Below the pieces are notes generated by a model. It was given only the letters and a program-made list of their open reading frames with translations, was not told the origin of the DNA and searched no databases. Positions 19,344-27,308 of a DNA stretch of 64,000 bases are shown one piece after another; position 1 is the first letter of the stretch; every line of letters starts with the position of its first letter. This DNA is from Sphingomonas kaistensis (GTDB lineage: Bacteria; Pseudomonadota; Alphaproteobacteria; Sphingomonadales; Sphingomonadaceae), in the NCBI RefSeq assembly GCF_036884275.1, contig NZ_CP145607.1, positions 372,001 through 436,000 on the forward strand. Direction: 5' to 3'. The translations under genes and the position numbers were made by a program.

Positions 19344-21920
19344 TTAAAAATTGAAGTTCACGGCAGCGAAATAGGATGCGCCATTGAACCCGAACTGCGT
19401 CGCGAAGCGGCTATAGGGCACGGTGCCGTCGTTGGTCAGCCGCGGATCGGCAACCTTGTCGGGATACACGTCGAAGATGTTGTTGGCGCCGACCTGCAGC
19501 TCGACCGCGGGCGAGAAGCGATAGGCGATCGACGCATCGGTGACGATCTTGGCCCGGAAGGTCTGGTCCTGCTCGGGAAGCTGCGGCGCGATGGTGCTGA
19601 TCGGCCCGAAGCGGGTCGCGGCGACGCGGGCGGTGACGGCCCCCCGTTCATAGACCAGAGTGCCGATGATCTTGCTGCGCGGCTGGTTGACCTCGATCCG
19701 TCCGCGCTCTTCGCGGTTGAGCAAGGTTTCGCCGAAGCCCGACAGTTGCGGCGGCGTCCGCACGTCGCCCTGGATCTTGGTCTTGTTGAGATTGAGCGCG
19801 AGCGATCCGGTCAGCTTTCCGGCGCCCAAGTTGTGGACGCTGGTCGCCACCACATCGAGGCCCCGGGTCCGGGTGTCGATCGCGTTGGTGAAGAATTGCG
19901 CTTCGGTGACGTTGGTCCCGGCAAAGAATTGCGCCAGCGCCGGAATGGTGTTGCTGAAGCGGCCGGAGATGACGATCCGGTCCTTTATGTCGATCTGATA
20001 AGCGTCGGCGGTGACGTTAAGCGCGCGGCCCAGCGTCAGGGTGGCGCCGACCGAATAGCTCCACGAGGTTTCCGGCTTCAGGGACGGCACGCCAAGGCGG
20101 CGGGCAATCTCGCTGTCGTTGCGCACGGTAGTGACTTCGCGTTGCTGGTTGACGCCGTTCACGGTGATGAACTGGGTCGAGACCGAGCTGAAGAAGCGCT
20201 GGTGCAGCGACGGCGCCCGGAAGCCGCGGTTGACGCCGCCGCGCAGGGCGATGGCGTCGGTCAGCTTGTAGCGCCCGACCAATTTGCCCGACAGATTGCC
20301 GCCGAAATCGCTGTAGTTTTCATAGCGCGCGGCGGTGCTGACCAGCAGCCGCTCGGTAATGTCGGATTCAAGGTCGAGATAGACGCCGACCGCGCGGCGC
20401 GTTTCGTTGACCTCGTTATCGGGGCGAAAGCCGCCGAACACCTGCACGCCCGACGCCTTGATCTGCGCCGCGGGCGTGCCCGGCGGATTGTAGTCGAGGT
20501 AGGATTCGGGCTGGCCCGCGCCGATGCCGTAGCGATCGAAGCGCAGCTCGACACCGCCGGCGACGTTGAAGGTGCGGGTCCCGAACAGGCCGTCGAAGGT
20601 CTTCGATACGTCGAGGTTGTTGGTGAACTGCTGGAAGGTCAGCTTGCCGGCGTAGAAATGCGTCGGTGTCGCGTTGCCGAGCGAGGCGTTGATCGAATTG
20701 TCGACGTCGAACTTGATCTGGTTGCCGCCGAACTTGCTGCTGATGTCGATCACCAGGTCGTTGCGGCCGCCCCGGCGGATGCCGACCGCGGCGGTGTAAT
20801 CGTCGATCCCGGTTTCGATGAAGGGCAGATAGCCGTCGGGAAACAGGGTGAGATTGCTGGTCCGCGGATTGTTCGGATAGCGATAGAAGCCCGCGGCGCG
20901 CCCGTCGCGGTGGGTCCAGCCGCCGAACGCGTAGGCATCCCAGCCGCCGACCGGGAGGCCGGCATTGAGAAAGCCCGAATAGGTCTTGGCGGCCGAATTG
21001 CCGACGATCATGCCCTTGCGGTCGAAATTGCGCTGCTGGACCAGCGCATCGTCCTGCTGCTGGCGGGCGATTTCGGCGGCGGTCAGCGGGACCGAAAAGG
21101 AAAAACCGGGAAAGCGCGTCGCCGGCAGCGGCGCCAAGTAGACCGTATTGTTGTAGACGCCCGAGCGGTCGGTGTAGCCCCGATCGATGAACAGCGCGGT
21201 GGCGTTGAGGAAGCCGCTGTCGCCAAGGCCGAACCCGGCGTTGACGCTCGATTGCAGCAGTTCGCCGTCGCCCTGCTTGGTGATCCCGGCCTGGTTGCGC
21301 CATTCGATGCCATGATCGCGGCGCTTGAGGCCGATGTTGATGACCCCGGCGATCGCGTCCGAGCCATATTGCGCCGCCGCGCCGTCGCGCAGCACTTCGA
21401 TCCGCTCGATCGCCGCGGCGGGAATGGCGTTCATGTCATAGCCGACCGACCCGCGGCCGACGGTCGAATTGACGTTCACCAGCGCGGTGGTGTGCTGGCG
21501 CTTTCCGTTCAAAAGCAGAAGGGTCTGGTCGGGCCCGAGGCCGCGCAAGGTCGCGGGATCGATATGGTCGGTGCCGTTGGCGATGGTCTGTTTGGCCGAA
21601 TTGAACGACGGCGCGACGAAATTCACCATCTGCGCGACTTCGACCTGGCCGGTTTCGGCAAGCTGCTCGCTGTTGACGACGTCCACCGGCGCCGCGGTAT
21701 CGACGTTGCTGCGCGCCTGCTGCGAGCGCGACCCCGTGACGACGATATCGGCGCCCTGCGTGGCGGATTGCTGCTCGGCGGCGGCGGGATCCTGCGGCGA
21801 CGCCTCGACCGGGGGCTCGGCTGTGGGGGCCGGCTGGGTCTGGCCGTGCGCCACGGCCGGGACCAGCAGGGCAGCGCCAGCATAAAGGCGCAGGAATCGA
21901 GCACGTTGCCGCGAGTTCAT
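19344..21920 (-). CDS. TonB-dependent outer-membrane receptor
   Basis: The protein is 858 aa from the ATG at 21920, which is preceded by GAGAGGAG; a longer frame to 22007 lacks such support. A signal peptide ending VAHG precedes the TonB-box/plug region: IVVTGSR, then ATLRGLGPDQTLLLLNGKRQH, and EVLRDGAAAQYGSDAIAGVINIGLKR as the classical plug motif. A long beta-barrel ends in VNFNF with the terminal Phe expected by the BAM machinery. Such receptors import siderophores, oligosaccharides or other scarce nutrients using TonB energy. Paired with the MHS permease immediately downstream. Substrate unknown; the context argues for a metabolite rather than iron. Confidence 0.93.
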   Translation of the reverse strand: MNSRQRARFLRLYAGAALLVPAVAHGQTQPAPTAEPPVEASPQDPAAAEQQSATQGADIVVTGSRSQQARSNVDTAAPVDVVNSEQLAETGQVEVAQMVNFVAPSFNSAKQTIANGTDHIDPATLRGLGPDQTLLLLNGKRQHTTALVNVNSTVGRGSVGYDMNAIPAAAIERIEVLRDGAAAQYGSDAIAGVINIGLKRRDHGIEWRNQAGITKQGDGELLQSSVNAGFGLGDSGFLNATALFIDRGYTDRSGVYNNTVYLAPLPATRFPGFSFSVPLTAAEIARQQQDDALVQQRNFDRKGMIVGNSAAKTYSGFLNAGLPVGGWDAYAFGGWTHRDGRAAGFYRYPNNPRTSNLTLFPDGYLPFIETGIDDYTAAVGIRRGGRNDLVIDISSKFGGNQIKFDVDNSINASLGNATPTHFYAGKLTFQQFTNNLDVSKTFDGLFGTRTFNVAGGVELRFDRYGIGAGQPESYLDYNPPGTPAAQIKASGVQVFGGFRPDNEVNETRRAVGVYLDLESDITERLLVSTAARYENYSDFGGNLSGKLVGRYKLTDAIALRGGVNRGFRAPSLHQRFFSSVSTQFITVNGVNQQREVTTVRNDSEIARRLGVPSLKPETSWSYSVGATLTLGRALNVTADAYQIDIKDRIVISGRFSNTIPALAQFFAGTNVTEAQFFTNAIDTRTRGLDVVATSVHNLGAGKLTGSLALNLNKTKIQGDVRTPPQLSGFGETLLNREERGRIEVNQPRSKIIGTLVYERGAVTARVAATRFGPISTIAPQLPEQDQTFRAKIVTDASIAYRFSPAVELQVGANNIFDVYPDKVADPRLTNDGTVPYSRFATQFGFNGASYFAAVNFNF

Positions 21921-22085
21921 GGATTGGGCTCCTCTCCCGTTCCGCCGCACGCGCAACAAGCGGCGGCCGTTGGCCAGGAGTTTCTGGCGGCCATCAGCGA
22001 CGCGCAAGAAACATTGTAAATGGGCCTAAGCCTTTGGTTTCCTGTCGAATCGCTGGATTGGCCGCCGGAACGTCCTCAGAATTCG

Positions 22086-22131
22086 TCCGAAATTTCGGAT
22101 AGCGTCGCCGCTCCAGTCCGATAGATCGGAC
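22086..22131. promoter_or_regulatory. Two tandem operator-like inverted repeats TCCGA-N4-TCGGA
   Basis: Two sites of identical plan lie in the 213-bp divergent gap between the TonB receptor and dctB. Site 1 (22086-22099) is TCCGAAATTTCGGA, a perfect palindrome. Site 2 (22116-22131) is GTCCGATAGATCGGAC, with 7-bp arms and a 2-nt spacer. Their centres are 31 bp apart, three helical turns, so a dimeric regulator would bind on one DNA face. The divergent response regulator is the obvious candidate binder, which is inference. Site 2 ends 2 nt before the dctB start codon. I found no convincing -24/-12 sigma-54 promoter in this gap. Confidence 0.6.
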
Positions 22132-22133
22132 CA

Positions 22134-23927
22134 ATGGCGGTACCCGACCGATTCGCGTGGCGTTCGACCGCCATCCTAATCGTTGGCGCGGCGATCATCG
22201 TCGCGGTCTTCGCCATGACCTTTGGCGCAGCCTCCCGCCAATCGGCGCTCGGCCAGGCGCGTGAGCAGGCCTCGCGCCGGGCCGCGCTCGAGGCCGGCGC
22301 CCTTGTTGCCGACGTGGACAAGTTCCGCACCCTGCCCTTCGTGCTGGTCGAGCTTCCGGATGTCGCCGGCGCGCTCGACGCGGGCGACAGGGCGGCGACC
22401 GAGCGCCTGAACGACACACTGGCCCAGCTTGCGCGGCAAACCGGCGCCACGGTCTTCTACGCCGTCGATGGGGCCGGGCGGTCGCGCGCCGCTTCCAACG
22501 CCGGACAACCCGACAGCTTCGTCGGCTACGACTTTCGCTTTCGCCCTTATTTCGTGAACGCGATGCGCGCGGGGCGGAGCGAATATTTCGCCAAGGGGTC
22601 GGTCACCGGTCGACCCGGCCTGTTCCTGTCGCGCCGGGCGAATGCCGGCGGACGGCCGATCGGAGTGGTCGTCGTCAAGATCGAGTTCGACCGGATCGAG
22701 CGATTGTGGAAATCGGCGGCGCAAAGCGTGATGGTGGTGAACGGCGACGGCATTATCGTGATCGCCACCGACCCTGCACGGCGCTTGCAGACGGTGGCGC
22801 CGCTGACGCCGGCGCGGCGCGCCGAACTCGCCCGCTCCGGCCAATTCGGAAAAGAGCCGCTTCGCGACGTCGGACTGCGCTTTGCAGACGGGTTCGCGAC
22901 CGATGCGGCGGGCCGCCGCTTCATCGCCATCGAACAGCAACTGCCTGTGCTTGGCTGGCGCCACGTCCATCTCGAGCAAACCCAGCCGATCCTGGCCGCG
23001 GCCGATGCCCGTACCCGGCTTGCGACCCTGACCCTCGCGCTGGTGCTTGCCGGCCTGATCGCGCTCATCCGCTGGAGCGCGGGGAGGCGGCGCCATGCCG
23101 AGCTTGCCCGGCTGGCGCTGGAAGCCGAGGTCACCCGGCGCACGGCGGAGCTGACCCAGTCCAACCTGCAGCTCCGCCGCGAAAGCGAAGAGCGGATCCT
23201 CGCCGACCGCCGTTATCGCGCCGCGCGCGAAGAGCTGGCGCAGGCCAATCGACTGGGCTCGATCGGGACCATCACCACCAGCGTCGCGCATGAGGTGAAC
23301 CAGCCGCTTGCCGCCATTCGCACCGCGTCCGAAAACGGCCTCAAGCTGTTGCAGCGCGGGCGGACCGAGGACGCGGCCGCCAACCTTTCGCTGATTGTCG
23401 GCCTGACCCAGCGCATCGGCTCGATCACCGGCGAGCTTCTGTCTTACGCACGGCGCGGACGCGGGCAGCGCAAACCGGTGCCGGTGGAACAGATCCTGGA
23501 CGGCGCGCTGATGCTGGTCAGCGAAAGTTTCCGCCGAGCCGGGGTCGCCCTGGACGTCGCCCGCGAACCGGAGCTGCCGACCATCCGGGTGGCGCGGATC
23601 AGGATCGAACAGGTGCTCGTCAACTTGCTGCAAAATGCGCTGGAAGCGGTCGCCGGTGGTGCGGAGCCCGTGGTGAGGCTGAGCGCCGCCGCGGACGGTC
23701 AGTCGGTGCGCTTCACCGTATCCGACAACGGTCCCGGAATCGACGATGCGCTCAGCGAAGCCATCTTTCAGCCTTTCTACACCGGCAAGCCCGCGGGCAC
23801 CGGCCTTGGCCTCGGCATCTCGCGCGAAATCGTGCTCGACCATCGCGGCACCCTGTCGGTGGAGTCGTCCGAGCTCGGCGGGGCCGAGTTCACCGTCACC
23901 TTGCCGCTTGCAGCGGAGCCAGAATGA
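22134..23927 (+). CDS. DctB-like membrane sensor histidine kinase
   Basis: The 597-aa sensor has a first transmembrane segment near residues 10-30 and a second near 290-315, bracketing a periplasmic double-PDC/Cache-like domain (e.g. SFVGYDFRFRPYFVNAMRAG, typical of DctB C4-dicarboxylate sensors). A coiled segment leads to HisKA with His386 in SVAHEVNQPLAAI, then the N-box LLQNALEAV and G boxes DNGPGIDD and GTGLGLGIS. The stop overlaps the regulator's start as ATGA, so the pair is one operon. The family senses periplasmic organic acids. Two inverted repeats sit just upstream, suggesting autoregulation. Confidence 0.9.
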   Translation: MAVPDRFAWRSTAILIVGAAIIVAVFAMTFGAASRQSALGQAREQASRRAALEAGALVADVDKFRTLPFVLVELPDVAGALDAGDRAATERLNDTLAQLARQTGATVFYAVDGAGRSRAASNAGQPDSFVGYDFRFRPYFVNAMRAGRSEYFAKGSVTGRPGLFLSRRANAGGRPIGVVVVKIEFDRIERLWKSAAQSVMVVNGDGIIVIATDPARRLQTVAPLTPARRAELARSGQFGKEPLRDVGLRFADGFATDAAGRRFIAIEQQLPVLGWRHVHLEQTQPILAAADARTRLATLTLALVLAGLIALIRWSAGRRRHAELARLALEAEVTRRTAELTQSNLQLRRESEERILADRRYRAAREELAQANRLGSIGTITTSVAHEVNQPLAAIRTASENGLKLLQRGRTEDAAANLSLIVGLTQRIGSITGELLSYARRGRGQRKPVPVEQILDGALMLVSESFRRAGVALDVAREPELPTIRVARIRIEQVLVNLLQNALEAVAGGAEPVVRLSAAADGQSVRFTVSDNGPGIDDALSEAIFQPFYTGKPAGTGLGLGISREIVLDHRGTLSVESSELGGAEFTVTLPLAAEPE

Positions 23928-25237
23928 AGACGCTTCTGATCGACGACGACCCAACCCTTCGCTCGATGCTTCGGCAGGCCTTCGAGCTCGAGGATCTTCC
24001 GATCGAGGTGGCGGACGATCCGCTGGAAGCGCTGGCGGGAATCACGCCCGAATTCGAAGGCGTGGTCGTCACCGACGTTCGCATGCCCGGCATCGACGGG
24101 CTGGAATTGTTCGCGCGGGTGCACAAAATCGATCCCGATATTCCGGTGATCGTGATGACCGGCCATGCCGACGTCCCGATGGTGGTCGATGCGCTGAAGC
24201 GCGGCGTGTTCGACTTCATCCCCAAGCCCTTTGCCGCCGACCATTTGATCAACAGCGTTCGCAAGGCCGCCGACCGCCGCTCGCTGGTGCTCGAGAACCG
24301 CGCGTTGCGCGCGGCCGCGGCGCGGGCCGAGGAAGGCGAGATCCTCATCGGCGAAACCCCGGCCATGGTCCGCCTGCGCGACACCATGCGGCAGGTGTCG
24401 CTGGCCGATCTCGACGTTCTGATCGAGGGTGAAACGGGCACCGGCAAGGAGCTCGTCGCGCTCCTGCTCCACCGCTGGGGACCGCGCCGGACACGCCCGT
24501 TCGTGGCGGTCAATTGCGCCGCGCTTCCGCCCGGTTACGCCGAGGCCGAACTGTTCGGCTATGCCCCCGGCGCGCATCCGCATCATCGATCGGGACAGGT
24601 CGGCTCGATCGAAGCGTCGAGCGGCGGCACCCTGTTCCTCGACGAGGTCGGAAGCATGCCGCTTGCCATCCAGGGCGCGCTGCTTCGCGTGATCGAAGAA
24701 CGCGAGGTGGCGGTGATCGGCGGCGAGCGGCCGCGTCCGGTCAACCTCCACATCGTCGCCGCCACCAACACCGATCTCGACGAAGCGGTGCAGGAAGGCC
24801 GTTTCCGCAAGGACCTCTTCTACCGTCTCAACGCCGTTCAACTTCGCGTCCCGCCGCTGCGCGATCGGCCGGCGGACATCTCGCTGCTGTTCAGCTACTT
24901 CGTCGAGGACGCGGTGAGCAGCAGCGGTCGGGCTTATCCGGCGATCGGACGCGACATTCACGCGCACCTGTTGGCGCACCGCTGGCCGGGCAATGTCCGC
25001 GAACTGCGCAGCTATGCCCGCCGCATCGCGCTCGGCCTCCACCCCGAGGAAACCAGCACCGACGCCGCCGACCTGGCGACCCAGGTCGCGGAATATGAAG
25101 CCGGATTGATCCGCGACGCGCTGGCGCGGTGCGGCGGCGACATCCCTTCGACCCTCAGCCGCCTCGGCCTCGCCCGCAACACGCTTTACGACAAATTGAA
25201 ACGCTACGGGATCCGGCCGGCCGACTATCGCCGGTGA
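23924..25237 (+). CDS. DctD/NtrC-like response regulator with altered GAFTGA loop
   Basis: The 437-aa protein has a receiver domain (acceptor Asp51 in VVVTDVRMPG, Lys in IPKPFAAD), an AAA+ domain (Walker A GETGTGKE at 169-176, Walker B GGTLFLDEVG, arginine-finger region FRKDLFYRLN) and a Fis-type helix-turn-helix (LGLARNTLYDKLKRYGI). At the position of the sigma-54-contacting GAFTGA loop it reads GAHPHHRSG (216-224), so the loop is lost. Family members lacking GAFTGA generally do not activate sigma-54 promoters. It may act on sigma-70 promoters or as a repressor. Last backbone gene before the island. Confidence 0.88.
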   Translation: MKTLLIDDDPTLRSMLRQAFELEDLPIEVADDPLEALAGITPEFEGVVVTDVRMPGIDGLELFARVHKIDPDIPVIVMTGHADVPMVVDALKRGVFDFIPKPFAADHLINSVRKAADRRSLVLENRALRAAAARAEEGEILIGETPAMVRLRDTMRQVSLADLDVLIEGETGTGKELVALLLHRWGPRRTRPFVAVNCAALPPGYAEAELFGYAPGAHPHHRSGQVGSIEASSGGTLFLDEVGSMPLAIQGALLRVIEEREVAVIGGERPRPVNLHIVAATNTDLDEAVQEGRFRKDLFYRLNAVQLRVPPLRDRPADISLLFSYFVEDAVSSSGRAYPAIGRDIHAHLLAHRWPGNVRELRSYARRIALGLHPEETSTDAADLATQVAEYEAGLIRDALARCGGDIPSTLSRLGLARNTLYDKLKRYGIRPADYRR

Positions 25238-25282
25238 CAAGAGCGAAACGGCGCTGAAACGAACGCTCATCAAGGTCGAAAA

Positions 25283-25327
25283 TGGTGCCGCTTACAGGAC
25301 TCGAACCTGTGACCCCCTCATTACGAA
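25283..25327. repeat. Left attachment site: 3' fragment of tRNA-Thr
   Basis: Forty-five bases identical to the 3' end (T-arm, acceptor strand and encoded CCA) of the tRNA-Thr at the right island boundary. After this point the sequence departs from the tRNA inside the anticodon arm, so it is not a functional tRNA. It marks the left junction with the chromosome, 45 bp after the response-regulator stop. Confidence 0.92.
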
Positions 25328-25580
25328 AGCAAGGGAAGGTTTTGTAAAAAGAGTTGATTTTCAGGGGTTTGATCTGCTGGCTGGCCAGTCCCACGCCTCT
25401 TCCCCAAGGACGACCCAAAGGCTCCTGAGTCCCGGTTATCATTCCTTTACAGCCGAAGCTGCTTTTAGCTCGCTGCCGTTCCGGCTGATGACCTCCTGGT
25501 GACCCACTGAGAGTCTGGCCTGGGGCTCCGCCAAGCGTCCAAAGATGTAGCCGAACGCAGGCACTCGGGACCGGGCCTAA
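25328..25580. other. Non-coding left end of island
   Basis: About 250 bp between the left attachment repeat and the methyltransferase stop. It starts with an A/T-rich stretch (GGTTTTGTAAAAAGAGTTGATTTTC). No gene, RNA or strong hairpin was recognised. Short frames here translate the tRNA fragment and are not genes. Integrase arm-binding sites could lie here, but I cannot define them. Confidence 0.5.
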
Positions 25581-27149
25581 TCAGGCTGCGCCGGGAACCT
25601 CAGCAACCTTGCCTCCGAAACTCCTAGGCCCACCCGACCGGGATGCCAGAACACGGTAGACCGTCTCTGCAATCTTGTACGCTAGAAGCGGTGGCACAGC
25701 GTTTCCGACCTGAACATACTGTTCTGTTCGATTGCCTTCGAAGAAGTAGTTATCGGGAAAGGTTTGCAGGCGTGCAGCTTCGCGGACCGTCAAACTCCTA
25801 CATTGCAACACGTCCGGATGAATGAAGTAGTGACCATCCTTCGATATGTGGCTCGTGATGGTAGTCGCCGGGGCATCCCAGCACTGGACACGAAATCTGT
25901 CAGCGAACTTCCCCGATAGCCAGTTTGCATGTTGCGGTGCTAGATTACTTGGATACTCGTCTGCCTTGGGAGATCGCCCCTGGGTTTCTGCAAACGCGGC
26001 GGCGTACGCATAGCGGGCTAGGTCACCTTGCATGTGCCCTCGAGCTTCGTGGTTGAGCAGCCGGGTCAGCCTCGGATCCACGAGCCAAGCAGCCAAGGAG
26101 TTGTTCGAAACGGACGCGAGTTCCGTGGACTTGCGGGGAGGCGCTTCTTTCGAAGCTTTGAAGGCGCTCAGGTGCCGTGCCAAGCATTCCGCGACCCTGA
26201 CCGAAACGGAGGTTCCCATACGCAGGGCCCCCGATTCCGCAGCCATAAGCGCACTTGTAACAGCGAGCCGCCAAGTTTGCGGATCATCAACGGACCGACT
26301 GAGGCCGCTGCGAAGGCGAGGCATACTCCTGAGAACATCTTCAACCTTCGAGGTATTCCGCTCCAAAGCGAGATTGCATTTGCTCAAGTCCAACTCGGCG
26401 GCAATGTCAGCTCGAACCCCAAACAAGATCACCCGATGTCGCGCTTGGGGCACACCATGCCGCTCCGCCTTCACGACGTATTCTTGTCCGCTACGGCTGT
26501 AGCCCTCGACAAGGGGAATGATCAGATAGCTCTCTGGCGACGGTCCCGCGGCTCGCAAGTCGCGCAACACGCGATCAAAGATACGCTCTCCGTTTATGGC
26601 AGATGAAAGGAAGCCTTTGACGTTTTCCATGATGAATGCTGCGGGCTGCAGCCGCTCAAGTATTCGAATGTACTCTCTATATAGGAAATGCCGCTGATCT
26701 GCGGCAGCATCATAGTCCTGCTTGCCTAGATTTCGCGCGCGGCCGACCAGAGAGTAAGCTTGGCATGGTGGCCCACCAACGAGGACCACCTCGGCCCCGC
26801 TCCGCTCACGGATTGCGTCAAGCAGCGGATCGATCGTCTCAGCAGAAGAAGGCTGGCCGAGCTCAAGCTGATGCGTTTCTTCACATGCGGCCTGCCATTC
26901 CTGTGGATGGAGCCGCCCCAGCTCCTCCCGTGGCAGTTCCCCTGCCACGTACGCGTAGTAAGCCTCAGGAAGACTGCCACCGAATTGTCGAGTGAAGCTT
27001 CTGAGGCGCAGAGTCGCGAATGCCGATGCCTCCTTCTCTACCGAGAGTCGCACCTTGAAGGCGGGTGCGCCGTCCACTTTGTAAGCTGAGAAACCTTCTG
27101 CAAGGCCGCCCGGTCCAGCGAACAGATCTACCACCTCAAAACTGCGCAT
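25581..27149 (-). CDS. C5-cytosine DNA methyltransferase (DrmMII/Dcm type)
   Basis: The 522-aa protein carries the ordered m5C-methyltransferase motifs: I DLFAGPGGLAEGF (8-20), IV with catalytic Cys129 in GGPPCQAYS, VI ENVKGF (175-180), VIII QARHRVILFG, and X GNAVPPLLAYKIAE. ATG 27149 follows GGGAGG at 9 nt; a TTG three codons upstream abuts that site and is less likely. Between motifs I and IV there is an unusually long insert of about 100 residues. It is divergent, across 159 bp, from the AIPR-DrmE-helicase-DrmA-DrmB-Vsr operon. This suggests it protects self DNA for that system; Vsr at the far end would repair its deamination products. Target sequence unknown. Confidence 0.94.
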   Translation of the reverse strand: MRSFEVVDLFAGPGGLAEGFSAYKVDGAPAFKVRLSVEKEASAFATLRLRSFTRQFGGSLPEAYYAYVAGELPREELGRLHPQEWQAACEETHQLELGQPSSAETIDPLLDAIRERSGAEVVLVGGPPCQAYSLVGRARNLGKQDYDAAADQRHFLYREYIRILERLQPAAFIMENVKGFLSSAINGERIFDRVLRDLRAAGPSPESYLIIPLVEGYSRSGQEYVVKAERHGVPQARHRVILFGVRADIAAELDLSKCNLALERNTSKVEDVLRSMPRLRSGLSRSVDDPQTWRLAVTSALMAAESGALRMGTSVSVRVAECLARHLSAFKASKEAPPRKSTELASVSNNSLAAWLVDPRLTRLLNHEARGHMQGDLARYAYAAAFAETQGRSPKADEYPSNLAPQHANWLSGKFADRFRVQCWDAPATTITSHISKDGHYFIHPDVLQCRSLTVREAARLQTFPDNYFFEGNRTEQYVQVGNAVPPLLAYKIAETVYRVLASRSGGPRSFGGKVAEVPGAA

Positions 27150-27308
27150 GCGAACCAACCTCCCTCCGTTCGACTTACCAAGTCTTGCTGCGTGGTCCAG
27201 GGCAACGGAGAGCTTTCCACATCAATGAGGCATGCTGCAGCGGCCGGCGCTTCAGTTGCGAGCCATCAGCTTGGGAGCTAGCCTGCCTGATCAACCTGGA
27301 GAGTGCGC

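Noticed and set aside
17973-22019. 1348-codon plus-strand frame across the MFS and TonB-receptor genes
   Set aside because: Spans two real minus-strand genes and their junction; composition is typical of a GC-driven shadow.
21921-22133. Sigma-54 promoter for the TonB-receptor operon
   Set aside because: The best TTGC-like element lacks the GG of the -24 box at correct spacing.
22176-23954. 592-codon minus-strand frame over the DctB-like gene
   Set aside because: Antisense shadow; the sensor kinase motifs are on the plus strand.
25155-25442. Minus-strand frame containing RNEGVTGSSPVSG
   Set aside because: This peptide is the familiar false translation of a tRNA T-arm; here it is the left attachment repeat.
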